Source: Sulfuricystis multivorans (GTDB lineage Bacteria; Pseudomonadota; Gammaproteobacteria; Burkholderiales; Rhodocyclaceae). Taken from it: a stretch of DNA of 64,000 nucleotides. Within the stretch, counting starts at the first letter, position 1, and every line of letters starts with the position of its first letter. Of the stretch, positions 23,357 to 32,648 are shown one piece after another. A program made the position numbers and the translations under genes. Under the pieces are notes generated by a model that did not search any database, was not told the origin of the DNA, and saw only the letters and a list, made by a program, of their open reading frames with translations. The stretch lies in NCBI RefSeq assembly GCF_003966565.1, contig NZ_AP018719.1, forward strand, positions 62,001-126,000, given 5' to 3'.

Positions 23357-23736
23357 TCGACCGGACATTGGTCCGGTTCCTGGCCGTCGGCGCCGGGAAT
23401 ACCGCTCTCGGACTGGCAGTTATTTTCAGCTCTCGACAAATCTTCTCGGATGTTGCGGCCAACCTGATCGGCTATCTCGTCGTGGTGCCAATCTCGTTTC
23501 TAGCGCACCGCGACCTTTCCTTTCGCGACCGAGGTAACCGGCTGAAAGCCTTCGTACGCTATATCCCAACCATCCTAACTGGCTATTGCGCCAACTTCGC
23601 CATGCTCACCGTGGCTATGCAGTCCGGCACCAACCCTTACCTGGCACAGACGGCAGCCATTGCTTGCCATGTACTGGCCACCTACATCATGTCCAGGATC
23701 TTCGTGTTCCCGTCCCATGAAGAAAGGAAAGAATGA
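23353..23736 (+). CDS. gtrA: GtrA-like flippase
   Basis: ATG at 23353 overlaps the methyltransferase stop (ATGA); the longer frame back to 23242 is not needed. The 127-residue product has four transmembrane helices and the family features: RFLAVGAGNTALGLAVIFSS at the start and FLAHRDLSFR in the second loop, ending YIMSRIFVFP. GtrA proteins flip undecaprenyl-phosphate-linked sugars across the inner membrane. The trio with GtrB and large membrane transferases downstream is the usual layout of O-antigen-modifying cassettes in phages. Confidence 0.85.
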   Translation: MIDRTLVRFLAVGAGNTALGLAVIFSSRQIFSDVAANLIGYLVVVPISFLAHRDLSFRDRGNRLKAFVRYIPTILTGYCANFAMLTVAMQSGTNPYLAQTAAIACHVLATYIMSRIFVFPSHEERKE

Positions 23737-23924
23737 CTCCTCCAACTCCCGGAACGACTCCTCCAACTCCCGAACAGATCATGGCCGACCCTTCCGCCTC
23801 CTTCTGGCTGAAAGAGGCTTTGCGGAAGTCCATTACACGCGACCCGGTAGATGCGCTCAATGACGCGGAAGTTCTAGTAGCCGTGCTGAAGGGCCGGCTC
23901 GACCGTATTCTTTCTGGAGGTTGA
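23733..23924 (+). CDS. Small protein in the gtr-like cassette, 63 residues
   Basis: It overlaps the GtrA stop (ATGA). The N-terminus holds a duplicated PPTPG/PPTPE stretch, coded by two near-copies of a 17-base segment 21 bases apart (23735 and 23756). The rest (SFWLKEALRKSITRDPVDAL, NDAEVLVAVLKGRLDRILSG) is an amphipathic helical region. No membrane segment. Function unknown; it is tightly packed between cassette genes. Confidence 0.55.
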   Translation: MTPPTPGTTPPTPEQIMADPSASFWLKEALRKSITRDPVDALNDAEVLVAVLKGRLDRILSGG

Positions 23925-23928
23925 TGGC

Positions 23929-25443
23929 ATGATGGTATCGATTCCCTTCATTGTCCTCGCGTGCCTATTCGCCTACAGAGCCCCTTCCCTTGCTGGCGCC
24001 GGCATCACGGACCCGGACTACTACTGGCATGTGGGTTATGGTGAATGGATCCTGAACCACGGGAGCCTTCCGACGGAGGACTTCTGGTCCTGGACATTCG
24101 ACGGACACGCTTACCGCCTAACGCAATGGCTCGGCGAGGTCTGCATGGGGTTAGCCAATCAAGCAGCAGGACTGACAGGAACTTCCATGCTGGCAGCTCT
24201 TCTTGTCAGCCTGACCATGGCAGCCTCCTATCGAGCTGCATGCTGCTACCTCGACAACCGCCTCGCCGCCCTGGCTGTCGCGATTGGCTGCAATTCGGCT
24301 TTGATTTCCCTGGCTTGCCGCCCGCATCAATTTACCCACTTGGGGCTTGCAGCCCTGACCTGGATTCTCGCCGCCTACCAGACGGGAAATCGCCGCGCCC
24401 TGTATTGGCTCCCTCCCCTCTTCGCTCTCTGGGTGAATCTGCATGGCGGCTATGCCTTCGGCCTGACGTACCTGGGCATGATGGCCACCTTTGTGTCTAT
24501 CGAAGCCTATATGCAGCGCGACATGGCAAGGCTTCGAGCCTCTGCCGTGCCCCTTTTCATCGCCACCAGCGTCAGTCTCCTGGCTACGCTCCTGAATCCT
24601 TACGGCTGGGGCGCCTGGCAATACGCTATTCAAATCGCGGCCTTGAAATCCTCGTCCGCCGGCATCGTTGACGAGTGGGCGGCTACCAGCATCAAGACCG
24701 ATGCCGGCCTCAGCTTCTTCCTGGTGACCTCTGCGGTAGCGGCCGCGATGTCCGCCACAAAACAGCGCCCCTCGATCAGCCAAGTTTTGACGGTATTGGC
24801 CCTGGGTGCCATCGGTTGGTCTGCGGTCCGGTTGTCGCTGATGGCTACGGTTCTGATGGTTCCGCTTCTCGCCGCGGCCGTTCGCGGAACCGCCTTCTAC
24901 GACCTTGCCTTCGCCGGAGAAGCCAGGCGCTATGATCGGACCGTCCATATCGCCATAGCTCTTGGCGCAATTGCCCTAGTCTTCACGGCCTCCCTTGGCT
25001 TGTCCAAGATCGAAAGAACGACGGCTCAATACATGGCCACCAAGTTCCCTGTCGAGGAAGTGGCTTTTATGAAGGCGCATGCCATCGCCGGGAAAATCCT
25101 CAACACCCCTGAGTCCGGTGGCTATCTGATCCGCCAACTCGGAACCCGTGTTTCGATCGACACCCGCCTTGACCTATATGGGGACCGCGCCCTCTTCGAA
25201 CTGCTGTTTGCCATGCGGGGAGATGCGGGTTGGAAAGAGTACATCGCCCGCCTCGACCCCGATGTCGTTTTACTCAATAACCCTTCGCCGCTCCGATATC
25301 TGTTGGCTGACAGTGGGGAATACCGTGCAGTATTTGAAGGGCCGGCCTATACGGTATTCGTTCGTCAAGGGCAGTACAGCAACCTACCGACCGTCCAGAT
25401 GAAACCGACGAATCGTGCCATCCTCGATCAGCTCACTTCGTAG
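23929..25443 (+). CDS. Large membrane protein, putative GT-C-type glycosyltransferase
   Basis: The 504-residue protein has about ten transmembrane helices and a luminal DPDYYWHVGYGEWILNHGSL near the N-terminus, the type of acidic first loop seen in GT-C (PMT/ArnT-like) transferases that use undecaprenyl-linked sugars. A polar periplasmic C-terminal domain of about 130 residues follows (VSIDTRLDLYGDRALFELLF). Its place after GtrB and GtrA is where the serotype-specific transferase of gtr cassettes sits, so it may attach the flipped sugar to a surface glycan. The GT-C assignment is an inference; no family name was recalled. It is a paralogue of the next gene. Confidence 0.6.
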   Translation: MMVSIPFIVLACLFAYRAPSLAGAGITDPDYYWHVGYGEWILNHGSLPTEDFWSWTFDGHAYRLTQWLGEVCMGLANQAAGLTGTSMLAALLVSLTMAASYRAACCYLDNRLAALAVAIGCNSALISLACRPHQFTHLGLAALTWILAAYQTGNRRALYWLPPLFALWVNLHGGYAFGLTYLGMMATFVSIEAYMQRDMARLRASAVPLFIATSVSLLATLLNPYGWGAWQYAIQIAALKSSSAGIVDEWAATSIKTDAGLSFFLVTSAVAAAMSATKQRPSISQVLTVLALGAIGWSAVRLSLMATVLMVPLLAAAVRGTAFYDLAFAGEARRYDRTVHIAIALGAIALVFTASLGLSKIERTTAQYMATKFPVEEVAFMKAHAIAGKILNTPESGGYLIRQLGTRVSIDTRLDLYGDRALFELLFAMRGDAGWKEYIARLDPDVVLLNNPSPLRYLLADSGEYRAVFEGPAYTVFVRQGQYSNLPTVQMKPTNRAILDQLTS

Positions 25444-25450
25444 GTCAAAC

Positions 25451-26962
25451 ATGTCCATTCGATTTCCCACTACTCTGCTTGTGTTCCTTGCCGTTCTCTG
25501 GGTGAAAGCTATCTACCCGCCTTCATCTGGGATTGCCGATACAGACTTTTACTGGCATCTGACCTACGGACAATGGATCGTAGATCACGGTGAGCTTCCC
25601 ACGAGCGACTTCTTCAGCTGGACGTTCGCAGGCCAACCCTATCAGCTGACTCAATGGCTTGGCGAAAGCGCCATGGGTATGGCATACAAAATTGCTGGGC
25701 TTGACGGCACCAAGTTTCTGTCCGTTGTTCTTTCAGCGATTACGATTGGATTTGCCTGGCTGGCCGCTTGCCGCTACGTTCACACGTCGGTGGCCCTGGG
25801 TTTGGCGCTGATGTGCAACCTGGTGCAGATCGTCACACCGATGCGTCCTCAGTTGTTCTCCTTCGCTTTGCTATCTGTCGCTACCTACCTGGTTGTGAGC
25901 TTCTTGGAAACCCGGCGCATTCGATTCATCATTGGATACCCGCTGCTAATGGTGGGCTGGGTTAATCTACATGGAGGCTTCATAGTAGGCCTCATCCTCA
26001 TCGGGCTCATGGCCACCGGTATGACTGCGGAAGCTGTCCTCGCTGGACGGCTGAAATCATCGGTACGGGACCTATTGCTTACCTGGGGTGTGGTGGTTGC
26101 GTCTACACTAGCAACCCTCGCTAACCCGTACGGCATCAACGCGATCCTCGCAGTGATAATGATTGGCGGTCTCAGGAGCTCGTCAGTGATCTCCGAATGG
26201 ATGCCCGTCAATCTGACCACTGAGCTTGGCTGGTTCTATCTCCTCAACTTGGTCCCCTTTGTTGCCTTGATGGCGGTGTCTGGCTGCAGGCCGAGACTGA
26301 CTCACGCGATGGTAGCCGGGTTCTTCCTGATATTTGGGGTAATGGCAAACCGGCAGGTCGCCATGTGTGCGGCCGTCATGGCGCCATTGACCGCGGCCTT
26401 GCTCGCCCGCGCCCCGCATTACGCGAAGATGCTGCCAACCATTTCCGATCCAAGCCGCCCTGTCTTGTACATCCTCATCCTAGCCGTTCTGGGCGGATCA
26501 TTTCCCGCCATCGCAGCCAAAGGTAATGGCACGTGGGAGGCGACCATGAACCTTCAATATCCACTGAAGGCGACCGACTACCTTCAAGAGCACCACCTGA
26601 CCGACCGCGTGCTATCGGACACTCTTGAGGCCAGCTATCTGATCCACCGTGGCATTCCGGTATTTGTCGATGGCCGTATGGATCTGTACAAGGATCAGCA
26701 CTTTTTCGAGTGGTATTTGGCCAGCCGTGCAGCTCCGGGATGGGAAGCGTTGCTCGAAAAACACAAGCCAACCGCTATGCTGCTTCGCTTGGATATGGCA
26801 ATCCGTCAGGCGGCTCTGGCCAGCCAGCAGTGGAAGCAGGTCTATGAGGATGAACGGTACTCAATCCTGGTTCCCGCCAACAGTCCCCTTCCTTCTGTGG
26901 ACGTCAAAGCCGTAGCTTACCTAGATGGGCAGGGACGGATGATCCGCCCCTACATGCCATGA
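25451..26962 (+). CDS. Second large membrane protein, paralogue of the preceding gene
   Basis: ATG at 25451 begins MSIRFPTTLLVFLAVLWVKA; the frame extends to 25415 but that overlaps the previous gene. The 503-residue product shares the layout of its neighbour: DTDFYWHLTYGQWIVDHGEL, then FFSWTFAGQPYQLTQWLGES, about ten helices and a C-terminal domain with VFVDGRMDLYKDQHFFEWYL. Tandem duplication followed by divergence is likely. Each may add a different sugar or act at a different site. GT-C-type function is inferred only. Confidence 0.6.
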   Translation: MSIRFPTTLLVFLAVLWVKAIYPPSSGIADTDFYWHLTYGQWIVDHGELPTSDFFSWTFAGQPYQLTQWLGESAMGMAYKIAGLDGTKFLSVVLSAITIGFAWLAACRYVHTSVALGLALMCNLVQIVTPMRPQLFSFALLSVATYLVVSFLETRRIRFIIGYPLLMVGWVNLHGGFIVGLILIGLMATGMTAEAVLAGRLKSSVRDLLLTWGVVVASTLATLANPYGINAILAVIMIGGLRSSSVISEWMPVNLTTELGWFYLLNLVPFVALMAVSGCRPRLTHAMVAGFFLIFGVMANRQVAMCAAVMAPLTAALLARAPHYAKMLPTISDPSRPVLYILILAVLGGSFPAIAAKGNGTWEATMNLQYPLKATDYLQEHHLTDRVLSDTLEASYLIHRGIPVFVDGRMDLYKDQHFFEWYLASRAAPGWEALLEKHKPTAMLLRLDMAIRQAALASQQWKQVYEDERYSILVPANSPLPSVDVKAVAYLDGQGRMIRPYMP

Positions 26963-26981
26963 CACCTTTGCGGAGAAAACA

Positions 26982-27311
26982 ATGTCTAAATCATCAATCA
27001 TCAAGAAGGTCCGCGTCCCCAAATTACGCCCTCCGGAGCCGACACCCAAGGAGCGTGCTGCTTGGCAGCATTTCCTTGCCATGGCCCAGGAACTACAGGG
27101 GGAGTTAGCAGAGATGTCCCCCTTAGTCCGGTATGAATTGGAGCGCCTGGTTGCAAAGGGAAATCCACTTGCGATCAACTTGCAGCGCAGAATCGATGCG
27201 TCCGCGTACAAACCCCGCGCTGCCGAAGATCAGCCACTTCCCCCTCCGACGCCCCGCAGGATTAGCAGGCTTCAGTGGGGATGTCCGAAACAGGCGAATA
27301 ATCGAAAGTGA
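26982..27311 (+). CDS. Small basic hypothetical protein, 109 residues
   Basis: ATG at 26982 lies 19 bases after the membrane-protein gene, with GGAGAAAACA as ribosome-binding site. The protein is basic at both ends (SSIIKKVRVPKLRPPEPTPK, PTPRRISRLQWGCPKQANNR) with a central helix (MAQELQGELAEMSPLVRYEL). It could bind nucleic acid. Family unknown; probably the last but one gene of this plus-strand run. Confidence 0.55.
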   Translation: MSKSSIIKKVRVPKLRPPEPTPKERAAWQHFLAMAQELQGELAEMSPLVRYELERLVAKGNPLAINLQRRIDASAYKPRAAEDQPLPPPTPRRISRLQWGCPKQANNRK

Positions 27312-27377
27312 GCTGACACCGTTCCATCAGATTTACCCAAACCGAACGGGTAGCGGGTTTCAAATTGAACCGCTGGG

Positions 27378-27794
27378 ATGGTTTTGATGGGAATGAGTAG
27401 CAGGTTTGGTCTGGAATATGCAGGTTTACCAGAACGAGACGAAGCAGTATGCTATTTTTCCATTATGAAAACCGTTTTCCAGTTCCTCTCTGCCACCTTT
27501 CGGCTCTTGATCCTCAAGCCGTTCGACTTCCTGCTTTTCGGAGGGTCTGGCGTGCTGACGATCTCGCGTGCTGAATGGCAGAAGATGATTCAGAACGACG
27601 TCCGTTCTGCAGGGCCATATAAAGAACAAGTCGGCACAGACGATGGAGTCGTATATGCAACTGACAATGCCTGGTGGTTACCTGATAAGATCATCCCGAC
27701 CATACCAACGTGGCTAAACACCCACCTGCCGACCATCTATGATGGTCCGGGGGGCGATGCGGTCTTCTTGCACGACGAGAACGAGAAGTACTGA
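27378..27794 (+). CDS. Hypothetical protein, 138 residues, possible membrane anchor
   Basis: The ATG at 27378 gives 138 residues; ATG at 27465 (MKTVFQFLSATFRLLILKPF) would put a hydrophobic helix (FLSATFRLLILKPFDFLLFG) at the start instead. The rest is polar: ISRAEWQKMIQNDVRSAGPY, VVYATDNAWWLPDKIIPTIP. No family recognised. It is convergent with traG, 45 bases away. Confidence 0.45.
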   Translation: MVLMGMSSRFGLEYAGLPERDEAVCYFSIMKTVFQFLSATFRLLILKPFDFLLFGGSGVLTISRAEWQKMIQNDVRSAGPYKEQVGTDDGVVYATDNAWWLPDKIIPTIPTWLNTHLPTIYDGPGGDAVFLHDENEKY

Positions 27795-27839
27795 CGGTAC
27801 CGACTTTGACGGGTTGAAGGCACCAGGCGGATCATTACG

Positions 27840-30800
27840 TTACTTCCCGATCCAGTAATCCTTCGCGCTTTGGAGGGCATTGTTTAATGTCTCGCCTGCT
27901 CTATCAAAAAACCCGTCATCTCGATGCTCACTAAAGAACTGCTTGTCATCCTCGGTGACTCGCCCGTGGCGACCAATTTGCTCCAGGCGAGCGTTGAACG
28001 CCGGATTGGAATCCGCCAGCTTCTGAATGGCAGCACGGTTTTCATCATGCGTTTTCGTCCCAATGCCAAATCCCAGTGAAGCACTAAGGAGCCGTCCGAA
28101 TCCCGCTTGGTCTGCAAACGCGGCCTCCAACAACCGGTTGATCCCTGCTTCGCGAGCAGCACTGTGCTGGCCCGAATTCAAGCCGCGTTCTGTAGATCCC
28201 TTGATCGTGTCGAAAGCCTTCTGGGCAGACGTTAGGTCTGGCATATCAACGGAAGGTGGTGCTCCAACCTGTGTTCTTTGTTTTTCTGCCATTTGCAAGT
28301 AGCCTTGGCCGGCGGCAGCGGCAGCTTTCTGGTCTTTACCGCGCTGATTCTTAACCGCTTCTTGGCCGTCAAGACGTTGTTTGTCAACGCTCTTGGGAGC
28401 CTCGATTGGCTGGCCATCCATTCCATACGCCGAGCCACCAAGAGGTGCCACCGCTCCGGCAACGCGCCGAGCCACGGTGCTGGCAACCTGCTCGCGAAAG
28501 TTTGGATTTGTCACTGCCTGTTCAATGGCACGATACCCACTTCCACCAGCTAGGCGCAGCGCTTCGGCCCCGTAGAGACCATTGTCGTTGACTTCGACCG
28601 ACGCTCCGTTTGCATCGGTGCGTGAGCTGGCTTTGCTCGCAGTCTGCGTATAACTCTGGCTGACATTGGTTTGGTATGTTGCGTCTGTAGCTCTGGCCAA
28701 CGAGCCGAGGAAACTTTGCATTGCGGCACGTTCCCCGGAATTGCTCGTCTTGGACATCAGCCCCTCGATCGCCCTAGCCGCTTTATCGAAGTTCTTTTCT
28801 GCGCGCTGCTGAATCTCAGCGGTATTGCCCCGATCGCTAGACCAACTCTTCTGCTCAGTATCTCGAGAAGAGAAGCCATAAGTGGCGTTTGGCCCATATG
28901 ACGATTGGCTTGGAGCCTGGCCGAGTTGTTGCGCTGCACGATTGGCCTTGCCCTGTAGATCTTCTGCGGCGCCTTTCGGCATTGGCGATCCATTCTGACC
29001 GCCACCTGCCGGATCACCTACCGCCGGAACACCAGAAGATCCGGAAGCCGCCCCAGTCGTTGCACCCGGTGCCGAAGCACCTTGTTGCGCGACAGCCGGG
29101 GGAACATTTGAACCAGACGCCGCCTTGTACGGGTCGCCGTTAAGGACGTGTGCGGCACCCTGAGCATTCTGCTTGTTTTTTGCGTCATGTACAGGATTTT
29201 TTGCTGTCTGCGCTGCGCCCGCATTGATTCCAGCACGCCCACCGAGCTCAATGTTGCTTGTGTGAGCTGTGGCGGTAGTTGTGCCACTTCGGTCGCTGGC
29301 TGTGGTGGCTTTCCCGGAACCATCGCGGGTTAGCCATGACCAGTCACCCCCAAGGCTGTTCTCCAAAGCCTTCTGGATCTTCGCTGCCGCCGTCGCGCCT
29401 TCTTGATGCGTAAACTGCCCAGAGGTCCTTTGGGCCAGACCCGATGACGTACCACTGGTGAATTCTGCCCGATCGCCGCTGCTGCCAATCTTCGCAGCCT
29501 CCACACGCGCGCCATGGCTACCAATGACCCCAATATTGCCATATTCGCCCGTAAGATTCCCGACCGCATTAGGTGTGCCGGCTTGGCTCCCACGAAGGGT
29601 CATCGAGCCGAATTCGGTTTGGACATCGCCGCGGCTCAGCATTGCGTAAGCAAAGGCCGTATTCGAGTGGTTTGCAGCCGCATTGTTGGCGTTGTAATTG
29701 CCCCAAGAAATGTTGCCAGCATTGACGTTGCCGGACCCTACCTGTCCGCCCACATTGGTTGCTGCTCTATCAGCAGGTCCGGTAATGCCGGACGTAATCC
29801 CTGAAAGAGCAATTTCACCCCCCTTGATTATGGCCAGGGCAATCAAAGGAACACTGATGGTCAGAACCCCTGCTACGGCTTCGGCGGAGATTGTGCTGTT
29901 CAGCAATGCAGCCGCATTGTTCACCGCTACCCCATCGATACCCGCGAGGGCGGCTTTGAAATTTTTCGCGCCGGCCATTGTGCCAACATAGTTCACAATT
30001 GCATACAGCGGAGCCCACAGCTGAACCCAGAGCATAGTCATTACATAGGAACGGAGAACCAACCCCCCTTTGGAGCCGGCGATGATAATCAGGATGAGAA
30101 CTATCGGGAAAATGCCGAGCACCACAAGTTCGATCGCGTTCCGTACAAGAGGAAGCGTTTCTTGAGCCAGTCGGGCCAAGACCGAATAGGCCGTATTGGC
30201 ATTGGACGTTGCCATTGCAGTACCTAGAGCAGTTTGCGCGGCCGTAGGATCGTTCATGATCTGTGCCATGTTCGACGAGGTATCGTTGAGCATGTTGATC
30301 ATCATTCGCTGTCTGATGGCATCGGTAGTAGACGCACTGGCGGTCATGATCAATCCTTCAGCAGCCGGCAGCAGGGAAGCGAGCATCGTGTTAGCCGTTG
30401 CAGGACTCGCATTCGGAGATAGGATCTGTGCGATACGAGCAAATTCGCTCGCTGCCGCCGGAGCCAGTCTGGGCCCGATCTTGTTGGTATAGGCATCGTC
30501 GCATTGGACGGAGCCAGTGTTGCCAGAGAGCGTGACCATTCGGCCAGGGTTGAGGACGCCGATACCCGATGGCCCGAGATCTGTCCAGATATCCTTCGAG
30601 ACGAGCAGCGCATTGACCAGCGCCGGAGATACCACCAGCTCTGGATTGATGCACTCTCGCATAAAGTTGGTAACATCCTGAGCCAGGATAGGATCAGGCA
30701 TGGCCGCGGACTGTGCCAGCCTGAGGGCCCTTGCCCCCCCCATCAGACCATGCGAACTCAGCCGCAACGATGTATCGGGAAGGGAGAAGAATGTCTCAGT

Positions 30801-31172
30801 CTTCTCCGTAAGCCAGTATCCAATGTGACTAGTGGTCGATGCGAAGAATGCCAGGCCAATGGGCACGTGGTCGACAACAATGGGGGCGCCCCCCCCAGCT
30901 CCGCCGTGGTCTTCAATCGTTACGCTCACCCGCGGAATGAACAAGGTAGTGTAGAAGATCGCCATCAAAAGCAAGTAGTGGGCAGCGTCTTCCCCGCGCG
31001 CGCGGAGGAATCCGTAACAGACCGCCATGAAGGATCCAAGTAATGCGGCTACACGGACAAGGCTGAGATAGTCTCCGTCGACGCCGCCTGAGCCCATCAG
31101 CATCACTACAGCATTAAGGACTCCCTGAATCTGGTCGGCGTTGAAGTAGCAGTAGATCGTGTAGGCGTTCAT
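27840..31172 (-). CDS. traG: TraG, F-type mating-pair assembly/stabilisation protein
   Basis: The 1110-residue inner-membrane protein starts MNAYTIYCYFNADQIQGVLN and has N-terminal helices (YLSLVRVAALLGSFMAVCYG, AAHYLLLMAIFYTTLFIPRV) and a further membrane block around residues 360-480 (ELVVLGIFPIVLILIIIAGS, AVAGVLTISVPLIALAIIKG). A long, polar periplasmic C-terminus rich in Gly, Ala, Ser and Asn follows. This matches TraG_N. In F, the N-terminal part is needed for pilus assembly and the C-terminal part for mating-pair stabilisation. It is the last gene of an operon with traH and traF; the ATG is at 31172. Somewhat longer than F TraG (about 940 residues). Confidence 0.9.
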   Translation of the reverse strand: MNAYTIYCYFNADQIQGVLNAVVMLMGSGGVDGDYLSLVRVAALLGSFMAVCYGFLRARGEDAAHYLLLMAIFYTTLFIPRVSVTIEDHGGAGGGAPIVVDHVPIGLAFFASTTSHIGYWLTEKTETFFSLPDTSLRLSSHGLMGGARALRLAQSAAMPDPILAQDVTNFMRECINPELVVSPALVNALLVSKDIWTDLGPSGIGVLNPGRMVTLSGNTGSVQCDDAYTNKIGPRLAPAAASEFARIAQILSPNASPATANTMLASLLPAAEGLIMTASASTTDAIRQRMMINMLNDTSSNMAQIMNDPTAAQTALGTAMATSNANTAYSVLARLAQETLPLVRNAIELVVLGIFPIVLILIIIAGSKGGLVLRSYVMTMLWVQLWAPLYAIVNYVGTMAGAKNFKAALAGIDGVAVNNAAALLNSTISAEAVAGVLTISVPLIALAIIKGGEIALSGITSGITGPADRAATNVGGQVGSGNVNAGNISWGNYNANNAAANHSNTAFAYAMLSRGDVQTEFGSMTLRGSQAGTPNAVGNLTGEYGNIGVIGSHGARVEAAKIGSSGDRAEFTSGTSSGLAQRTSGQFTHQEGATAAAKIQKALENSLGGDWSWLTRDGSGKATTASDRSGTTTATAHTSNIELGGRAGINAGAAQTAKNPVHDAKNKQNAQGAAHVLNGDPYKAASGSNVPPAVAQQGASAPGATTGAASGSSGVPAVGDPAGGGQNGSPMPKGAAEDLQGKANRAAQQLGQAPSQSSYGPNATYGFSSRDTEQKSWSSDRGNTAEIQQRAEKNFDKAARAIEGLMSKTSNSGERAAMQSFLGSLARATDATYQTNVSQSYTQTASKASSRTDANGASVEVNDNGLYGAEALRLAGGSGYRAIEQAVTNPNFREQVASTVARRVAGAVAPLGGSAYGMDGQPIEAPKSVDKQRLDGQEAVKNQRGKDQKAAAAAGQGYLQMAEKQRTQVGAPPSVDMPDLTSAQKAFDTIKGSTERGLNSGQHSAAREAGINRLLEAAFADQAGFGRLLSASLGFGIGTKTHDENRAAIQKLADSNPAFNARLEQIGRHGRVTEDDKQFFSEHRDDGFFDRAGETLNNALQSAKDYWIGK

Positions 31173-31181
31173 TACTGTTCC

Positions 31182-32645
31182 TTACTGGCGCTTGCCAAAG
31201 CGAGCATTAGCGGCGAGCATCGTGTTCAGGTTGGCATACATGGCGCGCTCTACCTTATCCAGCTGATCGATCTTCTCGTAGGGATTACCCTTTTGTTGGT
31301 AGAAGTGGGTGATCTTCTGATGCATATCTACTCGTATCGCCTTGATGCGCTCACGCATCTCCTGGTAGGGAGCCATAAGGATTTGAGGTACTTTGGCCGA
31401 GATCCCATTGAGAGCCTTGTCGGCGGTATTGAGGTAATAGGTCATCATGTTGAACGCGGCATCAACCGCAGCGTAGTCAACAAGGTCATAGACTAGTTGG
31501 TCAGCAACGATGGCCGCCACACCAGAACTTTCTGCCATCGCTGCCGCACGATAAAGCGGCACGGAAGACATTTTCAGAACGAGCAGTTCGTCGGGCGTCA
31601 GGGTATTCCCTGAAGTGCGATTAACGATGTTCTGGCGAATGTGTGTTACCGCTCCCATAGCGCGAGCGGAGAAGGGCATGAATGTCTTCGTGGTGTCTGT
31701 CACGGTGGTGCATTCCGCATCAATACACGTCAGCACCTTGAGGGGTTGCAGAACTGAAGCGGTCAGGGCGTCATCGCCCACCAGATGCGAGAAGTCGATG
31801 GTTCCTGGACGTCCAGCATTGAAGTCGGGGGCCTCGTTACCATCACTATCAGTGCCTTGAGTGACGATCACGGTTGGCCCGACGATGGACATGATCAAAT
31901 CCTTCTCATCGTCATTCAGATTGACTGCATTGTTATGATCAAGCGCCCAACGCAAGAGGTTCACATACACCGGTATTGCCTTGCCGTTATCGGCAGCAAT
32001 GACAGCAGACCTGGGCTTGCCATAGTTCTGCATGTATTTTTCCTGCATTATCTTTTGCCCGTTTCCTTGGATGCCGAACATCGCGTCGAATTCGTCGACA
32101 AATTCGCCTGCCGCTCGAGCGTAGCCCGTTGCATCGCGGGCATTGGCCTCCATCCAGTCTCCTGCCAGGTAATTGACGGCCTTCTGGGCCGCGCGGCAGG
32201 AATTCATCGAGAACTGATTGATCCGGTTAGCCAAGTCATTGATCACGTCGAGGGTAACCGCGATTTCCGGCGCCATCGTCCGCAGCGCTAGCTCGAAGAA
32301 ATACCCGAGCGCAGCCTGGCCGAAATTTCGGAGAGCCTGAACAAATTCTGCCTTGTTCGGGAAGCTGAACCCTCCAAGGTAAACATCGATGCCACCACAA
32401 CCAGCTTTAAGCGACGGAGGAGTGATCATCAAGGGCTGGAAATTCTTGTTCGGAACCCGCCAGCTCAAACCTCCACCACTGTAGCCGACCACAGACTGAG
32501 ACGCAATGGCCTGGGGAGCCGTCGTGTTCACAGCAGCGCCTGCGGAATTGTAGAAATCGCCAATCCAATCTGCGTAGGCTGTTACAGATGACAAAGCCAG
32601 TGTGGCGGCTACGGCAGCAGCTGTAATACGCAATTGCAATCTCAT
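31182..32645 (-). CDS. traH: TraH, F-type pilus assembly protein
   Basis: The 487-residue protein has a signal peptide (MRLQLRITAAAVAATLALSS, VTAYA) and the TraH features: WRVPNKNFQPLMITPPSLKA, GCGGIDVYLGGFSFPNKAEF, QALRNFGQAALGYFFELALR and NSCRAAQKAV. A coiled region at the C-terminus (MRERIKAIRVDMHQKITHFY) is typical. TraH acts in the periplasm with TraF and TraG for pilus extension. It sits 3 bases after traF and 9 before traG. Confidence 0.92.
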   Translation of the reverse strand: MRLQLRITAAAVAATLALSSVTAYADWIGDFYNSAGAAVNTTAPQAIASQSVVGYSGGGLSWRVPNKNFQPLMITPPSLKAGCGGIDVYLGGFSFPNKAEFVQALRNFGQAALGYFFELALRTMAPEIAVTLDVINDLANRINQFSMNSCRAAQKAVNYLAGDWMEANARDATGYARAAGEFVDEFDAMFGIQGNGQKIMQEKYMQNYGKPRSAVIAADNGKAIPVYVNLLRWALDHNNAVNLNDDEKDLIMSIVGPTVIVTQGTDSDGNEAPDFNAGRPGTIDFSHLVGDDALTASVLQPLKVLTCIDAECTTVTDTTKTFMPFSARAMGAVTHIRQNIVNRTSGNTLTPDELLVLKMSSVPLYRAAAMAESSGVAAIVADQLVYDLVDYAAVDAAFNMMTYYLNTADKALNGISAKVPQILMAPYQEMRERIKAIRVDMHQKITHFYQQKGNPYEKIDQLDKVERAMYANLNTMLAANARFGKRQ

Positions 32646-32648
32646 TTC

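Noticed and set aside
24151-24948. 265-codon open frame on the minus strand
   Set aside because: Antisense to the large membrane protein, with Gly/Arg/Gln-rich composition typical of shadows in GC-rich genes.
30504-31043. 179-codon plus-strand frame
   Set aside because: Antisense to traG; low-complexity Arg/His-rich product and no start signals.
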